From the NCBI RefSeq assembly GCF_950295315.1, contig NC_080168.1, forward strand, positions 3,728,574-3,792,573: DNA of 64,000 bases, written 5' to 3'. Below the pieces are notes generated by a model. It searched no databases and was not told the DNA's origin. It saw nothing but the letters and a program-made list of their open reading frames with translations. This DNA comes from Erinaceus europaeus. Its lineage: Eukaryota; Chordata; Mammalia; Eulipotyphla; Erinaceidae. Position 1 is the stretch's first letter. Every line of letters begins with the position of its first letter. The position numbers were made by a program, and so were the translations under genes. Below, piece after piece: positions 10,553-20,745 of this stretch.

Positions 10553-11225
10553 AAAAATCTAAGTTAGTGCAATAGCACACCCAGTTGAGCACACGTTACA
10601 GTGTAGTACACAAGGACCCAGGTTCGAGCCCCAGGTCCCCACCTGCAGGGGGATAGCATCACGAGTGGTGAAACAGTGTTGTAGGTATCTATCTATCTAT
10701 CTATCTATCTTCCCTACTCTCTCAAATTCTGACTGTCTCTATCCAATTGTCAGGATAGCTTGAGGGTGCTTCTTCCCGAGCAAGTGCTCTCTGGGTTGGA
10801 GAGAACTTGACTGGAGCCAACCTAGGCTGCTGTGTGGGAGAGGGATCAGGAACTCGTGCTGGGCTAGTGTCGCAGGAGAGAGACTCTGGGACTCTTGGAG
10901 CTGGAAGGCAATCCCATGTGTTTAATCAGAAGAGCATTGGTATTTATACTCACCAAGAAGGAAATAGTAGGGTGGAAACAGGATGTGACATAGAGAGGGA
11001 GGAGCAAAAAGAGAGTGCAAACTAGTGGTGGATAACAGGGTATGACTAGGAGAGAGGGCGGAGCAAAAAGAGAGTGTGAACCAATGGGATTAAACCAGTG
11101 TCTTGCAGGCAGGGCGGGTCTCAGGTGAAACAGTGATTATGTAAATAGACCACAGCATTAAGCAGGGGGGAGCTGACCTACTGCCCAACATCCAATAAAC
11201 AAATAAAGATAATAAACATTTAAAA
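10553..11225 (+). mobile_element. SINE-B interrupted by a solo LTR
   Basis: The left part (10553-10747) has the tRNA-like head, B box 'ggttcgagcccc', body with (ATCT)n and 'tctctatccaat'. The tail 'aaacaaataaagataataaa' resumes at 11197. Removing the LTR and one copy of 'tccaat' restores the normal SINE-B tail. Confidence 0.9.
10748..11190 (-). mobile_element. Solo LTR of an endogenous retrovirus (ERV2/ERVK-like), minus orientation
   Basis: 443 bp bounded by TGT...ACA. The 6-bp flanks 10742-10747 and 11191-11196 are both 'tccaat'. A related copy lies at 50635-51055. Read on the minus strand it has a TATA-like 'gtataaata' (10941-10949) and an ATTAAA signal about 15-20 nt further (10921-10926), the usual promoter and poly(A) order. 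Six-bp TSDs are typical of class II ERVs. No internal retroviral sequence or second LTR is present, so it is a solo LTR. Confidence 0.85.
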
Positions 11226-11436
11226 ATAAAGAACAATGAAGGTAGTGACAGAAGGGTGAATCAAAATTCCAAAGAAATAATTACTAAATGGTGGCTCAAC
11301 AGAACAAGATAGAGAGTTCATCATTAGATCACCCACATACACGCTCCTAGAATATGACAAAGGGGCCAGAACAGTCAATGGGGGAAAGGAGGCCTCTTGA
11401 GCAAATGGTACTAGGAGAACCGGACAGCCACACATA
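11226..11436. other. Unique DNA, no feature seen
   Basis: Short interval between the SINE-B tail and the SINE cluster. Confidence 0.45.
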
Positions 11437-11753
11437 GAAAAGTGATCACCGGGAGTTGGGCTGTAGCTCAGCGGGTTAAGCGCAGGTGGTGCAAAGCACA
11501 AGGTCGGCGTAAGGATCCCGGTTCTAGCCCCCGGCTCCCCACCTGCAGGGGAGTCGCTTCACAAGCAGTGAAGCAGGTCTGCAGGTGTCTATCTTTCTCT
11601 GCCCCTCTCTGTCTTCCCCTCCTCTCTCCATTTCTCTCTGTCCTAACAATGACAACATCAATAACAATAATAACTACAACAACAACGAAAAACAACAAGG
11701 ACAACAAAAGAGAAAATAAATAAATAAAATATTTAAAAAGAAAAGTGATCACC
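11437..11753 (+). mobile_element. SINE-A with perfect 14-bp TSD
   Basis: Full-length element 11451-11739. The flanks 11437-11450 and 11740-11753 are both 'gaaaagtgatcacc', and the perfect match suggests a fairly recent insertion. Confidence 0.92.
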
Positions 11754-11756
11754 ACA

Positions 11757-11980
11757 GGGCCAGGCCATGGTGCCTCTGGTTCCACGTGCACATAACAGTG
11801 TGCAAGGACCCAGGTTCAAGCCCCTGGTCTCTACCTGCAGGGAGCATGCTTCACAGGTGTAGAAAAGCAGGGCTGAAGGTGACTCTCTGTCTCTTTCTTT
11901 CTCTATCTCCCACTCCTCTCTCAATTTCTCTCTGTTTCTGTTCAATGATAAGAAAATAAAAATTAAAAAATAGATTAAAA
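11757..11980 (+). mobile_element. SINE-B
   Basis: Starts 'gggccaggccatggtgcctc' three bases after the TSD of the preceding SINE-A. It has B box 'ggttcaagcccc', a pyrimidine body and an A-rich tail. Confidence 0.85.
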
Positions 11981-12200
11981 GTGTCTGGCTGGTAGCGCAG
12001 CAGGTTAAGCACACATGGCAAAGCACAAGGGTTGGCATAAGGATCCTGGTTTGAGCCCCTCCTCTCTCCATTTCTCTCTGTCCTATCCAACAATAATAAC
12101 AGCAACAACAAGAGCAACAAAATGGGAAAAATGGCCTCCAGGGACAGTGGATTCATAGGCACGGAGCAGCAGTGATAACCCTGGAGACAAAAAAAAAAAA
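11981..12200 (+). mobile_element. SINE-A with internal deletion
   Basis: The head ('gtctggctggtagcgcagca') through the B box 'ggtttgagcccct' joins directly to 'cctctctccatttctctctg'. About 100 bp of body between the B box and the CT region is missing. The extension ending 'ataaccctggagacaaaa' is present. A third copy of the target ('gaaaaatgatcacc', one mismatch) follows at 12220-12233. Confidence 0.85.
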
Positions 12201-12233
12201 GATACATTTAAAAAAGAAAGAAAAATGATCACC

Positions 12234-12484
12234 TGATCACCACTTAGTACCTGCAGTACCTTTTTGTCTAGTATGTTCTGTAATATTTAAAAGTTTGATA
12301 TTTTGGTATTACTAAGGGACCTTGGAAAGATGTTCTTCCTCACATCTTAGAGTATCCTCAGGCTTCATAGTTTGGTATTCTATTAGAATGGATTATCACA
12401 CACACAGCTACCAGCTTGTATCTTATACTCAATCCACATTTTTGATCTGGGACTTTTCCCTAGGCCCCAGCTATCTACCTAAGT
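12234..12484. other. Unique AT-rich DNA
   Basis: No repeat recognised. Confidence 0.4.
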
Positions 12485-12790
12485 TGTTCACTCACTCATT
12501 CACTCAGCCAATATCATAGGTAGGCCTAGTACTTAGGATATGATGGTGACTAAGAGAGACTTAGATCTTTGTTTAAACCAAGTCTCTAGGAGGAGATAGA
12601 AACAAATTAAGCAGACCCATAAATTGTTGGATTATTATTGTGATGTGTGACATTGGTGTGGTGGGGATTGTGTAGGAGCAAGGAAGCATTAGATAGGATA
12701 GAAAGGAGGCCTCTAGGCAGGGTATGTTTGCCCAAAGTGAAGACAGCTGTTCAGAAAGATGAACTCATGCAAAGACTCCCAAACAGGAAG
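12485..12790 (-). mobile_element. L2 LINE relic, minus strand
   Basis: 'cactcattcactcagccaata' is the inverse of the L2 terminal 'ttgaatgaatgaat'. It is followed by 'atgatggtgactaagaga', 'gtctctaggaggagataga', a 'caaattaa' segment and 'aaaggaggcctctaggcagg', in the order expected for inverted L2. Confidence 0.6.
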
Positions 12791-13063
12791 AAAATGGGTA
12801 TCACTACCCCCGTGGGATTTTTGAACTGGAAAAGACTGGGAACAGAATACATTGTCGGATTCCATTTTCAATTCTGCTTCTATCTTATAGCCTTGGAGTT
12901 CAATCCTGAACTCTTTCCAGAGAATGTAATTTTCTCAGGAGACCTTTCTGTGATGGCCTCTTACTTACAAAATTTGTTTACTTTCTTCTCTTGATGTCAA
13001 GGGGTTAATTTAAATAAGCCAGGTACTCTTATTTCTCTCTTATTTCAAGGAATCCATTTTAAG

Positions 13064-13228
13064 GTTTATTTTATTTATTTAATAGAAGTTAGAAAAAGTT
13101 TCACAGAAAGAGAGATAGAGGAACCAGTAAGCTTCTCCATTTTGTAGGCAGCTGGGAATCAAATCAGTAACCTTGGGCTTACAATTTCTGTGCACTGACA
13201 GCTGAGCTATGGTCCCCCCCACCTCAAT
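13064..13228 (-). mobile_element. Old SINE, minus strand
   Basis: An A/T-rich left end, 'cacagaaagagagatagagg', 'aagcttctccattttgtaggcagctggg' and an inverted B box 'gggaatcaaatc' ending at an inverted A box 'gctgagctatgg'. Confidence 0.6.
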
Positions 13229-14550
13229 ACAAGATTCTCTTTCTCTTCACTGGACACATTAGAGATGCCATCCGGACTCCAACTGGCTTGGGACTGTTCC
13301 GAGTTTGTCTAACTTTGGAATTTATTGACTTTTTCATGAAAAAAAAAATGTCAGGGTTCAAATTCAGAGACTGTCAACTTCCAACCTCACTCTGGGGAGC
13401 CCAGAACACACTCACTTCTTGGTGATGCAGTAAATACAGTCACAAGATGACCTTACACTCATCCATTAGGAAAAGAAGACTTTCTTCATCTGCTACAGGA
13501 CAAACAATATGCCCTCGGGTGCAGACTCCCATAGAGAGGACTCCACACTCTAGAAAGTTCAGCTTGGAGAACTGTTTGCCTCTTGTGGCTGCTGGTTTTC
13601 AACAGGAATCTTGAACCAGCCTTCCCTCCTGCAGAGCAGTTTTGCATTTTTTTCTTCCAGCTGATGCTCTGGAAGGCACCCATTAACAATTTTTGGCTCT
13701 TTGTGCACCCTTTCAACTGGTCTCCCACTTCCTTCTTCCTCCTTTCTACCCCACATAAATCCTGTGCTGATTGACCTAACATCGCCTGCTGCGGTGCCAG
13801 GGAATCAATCAAAAGATACCTTCCCACACACAGCAGCTCTCCCTTCTCCTCCACCAGGCTGCAGCTTCTGACATTTCCTGCAGGTCTGGAAGCCTTTTGT
13901 CTCCTCCAGCTGCTGCTCTGAGACCTGACAGTCAGCCATGTCAGCACAGACCGGTGCCTGGCTGGCTTCCCTCACACTCACCCATTGGGTTCACACATCC
14001 CCCCTGTTGGCTCTCTCCCTGTTGGAAGGGTTCCTAGTCAGAAAAGACTCCCTGAAGACTTAACGTCCAGCAGCTCACCCCCTCACAGTTTTCCAGATGA
14101 AGGACACTGGCCTCAGGATCACTGGAGGAACCACAACTTCTTTCAGCTTCACACAGCTTTGGCCAACACATCCTCTAACACTCTTCTTGGAAGAGCTTAC
14201 CTGATGGTCTTGACTCCATCTTTGTTTGCTTCTACAGATCATGTCCTATCTTTTCTGTAAAACTCTGATATGTCCAAGTATCCGAAGAGATGGATGATTG
14301 ATTGGGTTTCATTTGAATTTTAATAAAGTTTTTATTTGTTTGTTTTTACCAAATTCTCTTGCTTCTATCTAGGAAAAAAAAGGGAAAGAACTCCTTCTTT
14401 ACTGTCTCTTAACTGCACAGACTATAATCTTTCCCCACTCTGTTTCCCTGTTCCCCTATTTTCTCGCTGCAACCACGTGACTACTTTTACTGACAAATCT
14501 CAGCAAACTCTGATTAATGAAGCATTCACCAATTAGGCACCATGAAGTAC
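13229..14550. other. Unique, comparatively GC-rich DNA with a 153-codon minus-strand open frame
   Basis: No repeat is recognised. The minus strand of 13486-13947 is open for 153 codons from an ATG. The predicted peptide has mixed composition rich in Ser, Lys and Gln, and I see no known domain, signal peptide or membrane segment. A plus-strand frame (13583-13774) overlaps it. It may be chance or a decayed gene-derived piece. Confidence 0.35.
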
Positions 14551-14552
14551 AT

Positions 14553-14752
14553 CCGGGTCAGGGGGTATCACACCACATCAGGTAGAGCACATATGTTATC
14601 ATGAGCAATGACTGGCGTTTCAGACCCTAGTCTCCACTTGTAGAGGGATGGTGCTCCCCAGGAAATAGAGTGTTGCTGTAGGCATTATTTCTCTGTCTCT
14701 TTCTTCCTCTCTATCTTTCACTCTCTACCAAAAAATAAAAATAAAGGGAATT
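14553..14752 (+). mobile_element. Old SINE-B-like element
   Basis: Degenerate head and B-box region followed by 'tccacttgtagagggatggtg', a CT body and an AATAAA-type tail. Confidence 0.6.
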
Positions 14753-14802
14753 GAGGTAGAGTCATATATGCATATGGGGCCTTCAATAAGTCTGGTGGAA
14801 AT

Positions 14803-14803
<1 letters not shown>

Positions 14804-14867
<64 letters not shown>
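14804..14867. repeat. (AC)n microsatellite
   Basis: About 32 uninterrupted AC units, then an AGAC-rich end. Confidence 0.95.
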
Positions 14868-14869
<2 letters not shown>

Positions 14870-15664
14870 CAGACAGACACACACCACTAAATAGAGCCTA
14901 CAAATATAGCTACAAACATTGAGCCTATTTCCATGTCCCGGTGAGCCCTTGATCTATATACACAGAGCTGATCTTTCCTTTAAGAGGACATAGAAAAAGT
15001 CTTCATTGACTACTAAATGTGGTGATGTGAATATACATGTATTAATACACAGACTTGGGCATGAAATCCTGGAGACCAGTAGTTCATATTTTAGTATGAT
15101 ACTTGGTACATATAAACATTATGTTCTGTAAGAATCTCCAACATGTAAATAGTACTTATCTCTGGGTAGAGATTTTATGATTGATCCTTTTTAAAAATTT
15201 TATGACTATGTTAATATATCTGCAATCAACCCTTATGCTCATGCAGAAAGTTTGCTGAAGGAAATATATTAACTTTCTGTGATTTTATGATGCCCAGTGT
15301 GTGGTGATCTGTTATGGCAAACCCTTGAAGTTATAGTAATGGTTTGGTATGTTTGTCCTATTGTTATTACCTTTGTTTTCAGCAATATAGAGAGGAAGAA
15401 AGAGTCTAAAACTTGAAGTCAGGACCCTTTGGATCACGATGTATGGTCAAGCTGGGTATGGGAGTATTCTGCGGCCAGGGAAGCTCCCTGGGAAGTTAAG
15501 AAATGATTCTCATGTGACCACAGTACTATAATTAACTACTCCACCAACAAAATAATTTAGAAGGAAAAGAAATCTTGGAGTCAAAAACTCTGAGTCCAAA
15601 TGGCAACTTAGTAGTTCCTAACTAAGCAAATGAAGTATCTTTCTAAGTGCACTGAATTGAATTT
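14868..15664. other. Unique DNA with a weak MIR trace at its right end
   Basis: Mostly featureless. 15585-15660 ('ctctgagtccaaatggcaac...') is weakly MIR-like on the plus strand. Confidence 0.4.
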
Positions 15665-15870
15665 TTGTTTGTTTATTTAATTTTATTTTCTTTATTTGAT
15701 AGAGAAAATCAGAAATCAATCCAGACAGAAGTTGAGGGGGTAGAAAGGAATAGAGACAGAGAGACACCTACAACCCTGTTTCACCACTTGCAAAACCCCC
15801 TGTAGGTGAGGGCTAGGGGCTAGAACCTGGATCCTTGCACACTGTAACATGTGTGCTCTCTTTGAAGCCA
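15665..15870 (-). mobile_element. SINE-B, minus strand
   Basis: Inverted tail and body ('tttgatagagaaaatcag', 'cacctacaaccctgtttcac'), inverted B box 'gctagaacctggatccttgcac' and head 'tgtaacatgtgtgctc'. Confidence 0.8.
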
Positions 15871-16182
15871 GCCGCCAGGTTCCAGATGCTAACATGATAC
15901 CAACCAGACTTTTCTGGACAGACGACCCCATCAATGTATTCTGGAGCTCCAATTCCCCAGAATATCCCACCCCACTAGGGAAAGAGAGAGGCAGACTGGG
16001 AGTATGGATCAACCTGTCAACACCCATGTTCAGCGGGGAAGCAATTACAGAAGCCAGACCTTCCACCTTCTGCATCCCACAATGACCCTGAGTCCATGCT
16101 CCCAGAGGGATAAAGAATAGGCAAGCTATCAAGGGAGGGGATGGGATGAAAACCAAACAATAATGTAAAAAGAAAGAGAAAG
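15871..16182 (+). mobile_element. L1 3' module lacking its last part
   Basis: Begins 'ccaggttccagatgctaaca' and runs through the Pro-rich-looking central part to 'aggggatgggatgaaaacc'. It then changes to an A-rich end without the 'gtggtgggaattgtgtgg' terminus. Confidence 0.85.
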
Positions 16183-16189
16183 CCTTTGC

Positions 16190-16400
16190 ACTAAGTTACA
16201 GATGCTACTAGGATTCCATTCTGACTTCCCTGGGTAGACGACCTCACCAATGTGCCCAGAATCTTACCTTTCCAGAGCCCTACCCTAGTAGGGAAAGATA
16301 TATAGATGGAGTAAGTTCTGGTGGTGGGAATTGTGTGGAGTTGTACCCCTCTTATCCTATGGTTTTGTCAGTGTTTCCTTTTTGTAAATAAAAAATAGCA
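16190..16400 (+). mobile_element. Second L1 3' module with internal deletion
   Basis: It starts again at 'gttacagatgctactaggat', keeps the first about 110 bp, skips the middle and resumes at 'agttctggtggtggg'. It ends in 'gtttcctttttgtaaataaa'. It lies directly after the preceding copy. Confidence 0.85.
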
Positions 16401-16682
16401 TAAAAGATGAGAGATTTAAGTAGATAACGTGGGTTATTTCATAAAGGAACTCTTAGATTATCACTCAGGTACAACGGATGTCCAGCTGATATAAATCTTG
16501 GATGGCATGATTTATTTGCTTTTATTAGAAGAGGGAGTTGAAAGGCAACAAGAGGTAGGACCATATACAGCAGCAAATGCACAGAGCATAGGTTCTACTT
16601 ATGTCACATACATGACTATATGCTTGTCTCTGCCTTGTGCAAATTTTAAAATATACACTATGAATATACGCATCCATATATC

Positions 16683-16721
<39 letters not shown>

Positions 16722-17705
16722 TTTGTGTGGATACATCCAAATACACATACATCCTTTATTGTCAAAGATATTCACTCTCTGTCTATCACTACACATACAT
16801 ATGTCTATCAGTAAAAGGTCTATAAAAGAATTATACAAAGCAGGCCCAGACTTGGAATGTTATAGTGTAGCTTAAGGTCGAATTGTACAGGGTGGGAAAA
16901 GCAGCCTTCTACAGCAGAACTCTCACATATATTGTGGCTTCATCAATCATAGTAGAGTGATTAATGACAATAATTATGGCTCAGTGTCATTGGAGAAAGG
17001 TTAACTTGTATGTGTGTGTTATGTGGTCTTTGTGACAATGAGACTGTGCTTAACATTTCAGAAATGGTTCTGCCATGAAAATCTCAATAGGTTTAGGTAA
17101 CTAAAAGAGTCAACTTGACTCATCTAGACATCTTATTCCTTAGTAACTGAAATGTTGACATATTCCAAGAATGGTATCTTGTATATATGATTTCTTCACC
17201 CAAATATTTATCACAATTGTGGCTTATTTTACCCACAGTAAAAGGTCCTTAGCTTACTAATTCCAAGCCAAAGCTACAAAGCTGAGGAATAAGGACAATG
17301 TCATGCAAAAAGAAAATTATCCTGAATGAAAACCTTATGGAAGAACATTAATCCCAAGTGTAAATGCCAAACCCCAAACTGGCACTGATAGCCATCTTTG
17401 ATAGCTTATTAACTATTAAATAATAATTAAATAGAAATAAGTCTCTCTACTCAAGACCTTTGTAGAACAGAAAATATACACCTATAAAGTCTTGGAGGAT
17501 GTGGAATATTAGTATCAGAATCACAAAATTATGCCTGCACTTTCTGAACTTCTTTTAACTGTAGAAACAGTCCCTTCTTAATTACAAGGCATTTCTACCA
17601 GATGTTAAAAACAGTTTTGGAAATTCAGTTCTGCAGAACACCCACCACTATTGTCAAATCCACTGCCTATTTTTCAGAACTCCTTCCAGTCTCTTTTCCT
17701 CTTCC
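16401..17705. other. Unique AT-rich DNA
   Basis: Apart from an AC microsatellite (16685-16717), no feature is recognised. Confidence 0.45.
16685..16717. repeat. (AC)n microsatellite
   Basis: About 16 AC units. Confidence 0.95.
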
Positions 17706-17960
17706 TTTTTTTTTTTTTAATGTCACTAGGTAGGGTGACGGCTGGGGTTCAGTACATACATGATGAATCCATGGCTACTGGCAGTCATTTTTTCCCTTTT
17801 TTATCTGATTTATTTTATAAGATAGAGAGAAATTGAGAGGGGAGAGAGAGTTAGAGATGGAGAGAAAAAGACATCTACAAAACTGCTTCATCTTTGTGAA
17901 GCTTTCCCCATGCAGTGTGGACTGGAGGTTTGAATGTGGGTTCTTGCTTATGATAAAGGA
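17706..17960 (-). mobile_element. SINE with extension, minus strand
   Basis: T-run, then the inverted extension ('ggctggggttcagtac', 'gatgaatccatggctactgg'), 'ataagatagagagaaattgag' and an inverted B-box end. It forms a head-to-head inverted pair with the next SINE. Confidence 0.75.
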
Positions 17961-17963
17961 TAA

Positions 17964-18245
17964 GCTGGGAGTCAAAAGGTAGCGCAGTGGGTTAAGTGCA
18001 GGTGGCGCAAAGTGCAAGGACCGGCGTAAGGATCCTGGTTCGAGCCCCCGGCTCCCCACCTGCAGGGGAGTCGCTTCACAGGTGGTGAAGCAGGTCTGCA
18101 GGTGTCTGTCTTTCTCTCCCCCTTTCTGTCTCCCCTCCTCTCTCCATTTCTCTCTGTCCTATCCAACAACAATGATATCAATAATAACGACAACAATAAA
18201 ACACCAAGGGCAACAAAAGGGAATAAATAAATAAATATTTTAGAA
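17964..18245 (+). mobile_element. SINE-A
   Basis: Full-length: 'ctgggagtcaaaaggtagcg', B box 'ggttcgagccccc', 'ggctccccacctgcagggga', AAC-rich tail and (AAAT)n end. Confidence 0.9.
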
Positions 18246-18420
18246 GGGATCCTCTAAACTGGATGAGCCACTGCCTACCCCATCATTGCCACATTCTGCC
18301 ACTCAAATATTCTGAACTTAAACTATGTTGAATCTTTTGGGAAACAACAAGTTCCTCAAAGTTGGATGTGCATAATCTAGCAAGTAAATACAAATTTACT
18401 GGCTATTGACAAAGTCTGAG

Positions 18421-18640
18421 AGGGGTCCAGGTGGTGGTGCACCTGGCTGAACACATGTTACAGTGCTCATGGAACAGAGTTAGAGTCCCCAGTCCCCACC
18501 TGAAAGAAGAAAGCTTCACGAGTGTTGAAGCAGGGCTGCAGGTATCTCTGTCTCTCCCCTTCTCTATCACCGCCTTCCCTCTTGATTTCTGACTGTCTCT
18601 ATTAAATAGATAAAGGTAATACAATTTAAAAAGAAAGAAA
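18421..18640 (+). mobile_element. SINE-B
   Basis: 'ggggtccaggtggtggtgca' head, 'gtccccacctgaaagaagaaagcttcacgagtg' body, CT region and AAAGAAAG tail. Confidence 0.88.
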
Positions 18641-18654
18641 AGAAAAAGCCTGAG

Positions 18655-18776
18655 AGTCCATGCAATGTTGCACTGAGTTGACTGCACTTGTTAGCACGGC
18701 AAACGCTAGAAGAAGAAGCATGTGCAAAGACCCAGGTTCAAACTCCCAGTCCCCGTGTGTGTGAGTGCGTGTGAGT

Positions 18777-18834
<58 letters not shown>

Positions 18835-18930
18835 AGGGGAGCTGACTTCAGGAGCTGTAAAGCTTTGTTGCAGGTCTCTCTGCCTCTCTGTCTCCCCTTC
18901 TTCTCTCAATTTCCTTCTTTTTAAAATTTC
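18655..18930 (+). mobile_element. SINE-B carrying a (GT)n array in its body
   Basis: The head and B box ('caggttcaaactcccagtcccc') run to 18754. The 'cacctgcag' part is replaced by a GT array (perfect 18783-18833). The SINE resumes at 'ggagctgacttcaggagctgtaaagc' and ends in the CT region. Confidence 0.8.
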
Positions 18931-19105
18931 ATGTATTTATTATTGGATAGAGACAGAGAAATTAAGAGGTGAGGGGGAGATAGAGAGGGGGAGGTAGAGA
19001 GAGGGAGTGAGGAAGAGAAAGAGAAAAAGAGAGAGACCTTAAACTCCATTTCATCACTTGTAAAGCCTCTTAATTTCTCTCTATCCTATCAAATAAGAAG
19101 TAAAT
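18931..19105 (-). mobile_element. SINE-B fragments, minus then plus
   Basis: 18931-19064 is an inverted body ('attggatagagacagagaaattaagagg', purine-rich). It joins at 19065 to a plus-strand tail fragment ('tttctctctatcctatcaaataag'). Confidence 0.65.
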
Positions 19106-19284
19106 ATAAATCTGATTTTCTTTTCTTATTAGTATTCAAGTTCATATAAATTTTACAAATATGGGCAAATTATCACGAGTGAAATATAATATGTAAATGA
19201 CAGACAAATACTATGGATTGACAAAGTTTTTTTTTTTCTTCTAACTGGGCAGTGTTTTTAAAAAATACATGTTTATCTTTGCCT

Positions 19285-19470
19285 ATGTTTAATCCTCTGC
19301 CACTAAATTAAAAGCTCCTTAAGAGAGTCTTATACCCCCCTGAACCAATATAGAGATTCAGTAGAGGTTTGTTGGATAAATGAACAAGTAAATCAATAAA
19401 TTCCCTAACTTGGGTACTTAGCCCAAATTACAGACAAAGAAACCCTGAAATAGCAAGTCACCTTTCTGCC
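19285..19470 (+). mobile_element. L2 3' end, with MIR-like trace on the minus strand beside it
   Basis: 'actaaattaaaagctccttaagagagtct' to 'gaggtttgttggataaatgaa' follows the L2 3' consensus order. 19415-19470 ('ccaaattacagacaaagaaacc') resembles inverted MIR. Confidence 0.5.
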
Positions 19471-19474
19471 AATT

Positions 19475-20425
19475 TAAAATTCCTACTGCCAAATTCATAT
19501 CCTATCTATCAAAATACTCTTTGCTTTGTAATTGTTCATTTTTTTTTCCAGAAAGTATAACTAGGCCATTTTTCCTTTATGCCGTTTTCTGTTTGTTCTT
19601 CAAAGCTGAGATAGATGAGACTGCAGAAGATAATCACAGCTAGAAATTATAAGCTATGGGAACATGTAAAAATTGTAATTATTTATTGAGGAAAAGATAA
19701 TTAACTGACAGATGCCTTGCCCTAATTATAACACTCTGTCAATTACTTGGTCCCGTTTATCAAGATCTCTAACTTCTCCAGATCATTTTGCTGCTCAAAT
19801 TAGTATGTGTGGGGATATTTTTTCCACTCCCTTCATTAAATGTGCTTCTCCCCTTGGAAGTTCGTAAATGATTGTGGAGTCTCGTTCCAATACATAACAC
19901 CACTTCAGGCACTTTCCCATGTACAAGAAAGCTCTGTGACATCTCTCAAAATTATCCATGTCTGTGTAGATCCAGATGGTTCCATGTGTACCTTAATTAC
20001 ATTGAACCAAAAATTAAATAAAGATCATATCCAATTGTTCAAAATAAAGACTGAAGAAAAATAAAGGTCAGCAGGAGTGGTCTGTGTTAGAGGAAAAAAA
20101 AAAAACTCCCTATTGACAAAAACCTATTGAGAACTAAAAAATAAGCATCAATCATACTGATTTAGGCCTTGCAGGGTAGCATAAACAAGCCCGAGATATA
20201 TTTAACTTTAAGCTTGCCTGTAGGGAAAAGTAAGTGATTTTTCAAGGTCGTTTCAAACTCTTCGGGGGTGGGGGGTGGGGACAACGACTATACATGAAGA
20301 CTGCCAAGGACATGGAAGAAAAAAAAAAGTGGTGACTTATACATTTGTTTGCATCTCACATTGTGGCATGGAATGAAAAGAGGAGAGCTAGTTCTGGCTT
20401 GAATTATGACTTAGACAAGGCACTG
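19475..20425. promoter_or_regulatory. Unique AT-rich block; candidate conserved non-coding element
   Basis: It has no recent repeat insertions. 19600-19830 contains several TAATTA-type homeodomain core motifs ('aattgtaattattt', 'gataattaactgac', 'ccctaattata', 'tcaattacttgg'). That composition is common in developmental enhancers, but AT-rich DNA also yields such motifs by chance. Function is inferred only. Confidence 0.25.
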
Positions 20426-20429
20426 AGTT

Positions 20430-20745
20430 GTGGGTTGGTGAAATCACACCTAGAATACCACAGTCATGTTGGGGCATCACAGCCCCAGAAAGAAGGCAAG
20501 TAGATGAATTGGAGAGAGTTCAGAGACGCATGTAAAGAATGATAAAGATATTGGAAGGCTTGGCATACGTGGCAAGATTGATGCCCCAGACTATCTATCT
20601 GTAAGTACATCGTGCCAGAGGAATGACGAAGGTTATGACATGATATTACTTGAAAAGCATAAAGAACCAAAGAGCAGGAAGATGGGCTTGGAGGAGCCCA
20701 TAACTTACGGAGCTGAATAGTGAAAGCTTCCAAGGTTGTGAAGGG
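20430..20745 (+). mobile_element. CR1/L3 LINE relic
   Basis: Matches the mammalian L3/CR1 3' region in order: 'acacctagaataccacagtc' (from 'ctggaatactgtgttcag'), 'gatgaattggagagagttcag', 'aatgataaagatattggaag', 'gcttggcatac' and a 'gacatgatattacttgaaaa' segment. Divergence is high, consistent with an ancient copy. Confidence 0.75.

Noticed and set aside
10748..11190. Intact provirus
   Set aside because: Only one LTR is present and both TSD copies flank it directly, so no gag, pol or env sequence lies here.
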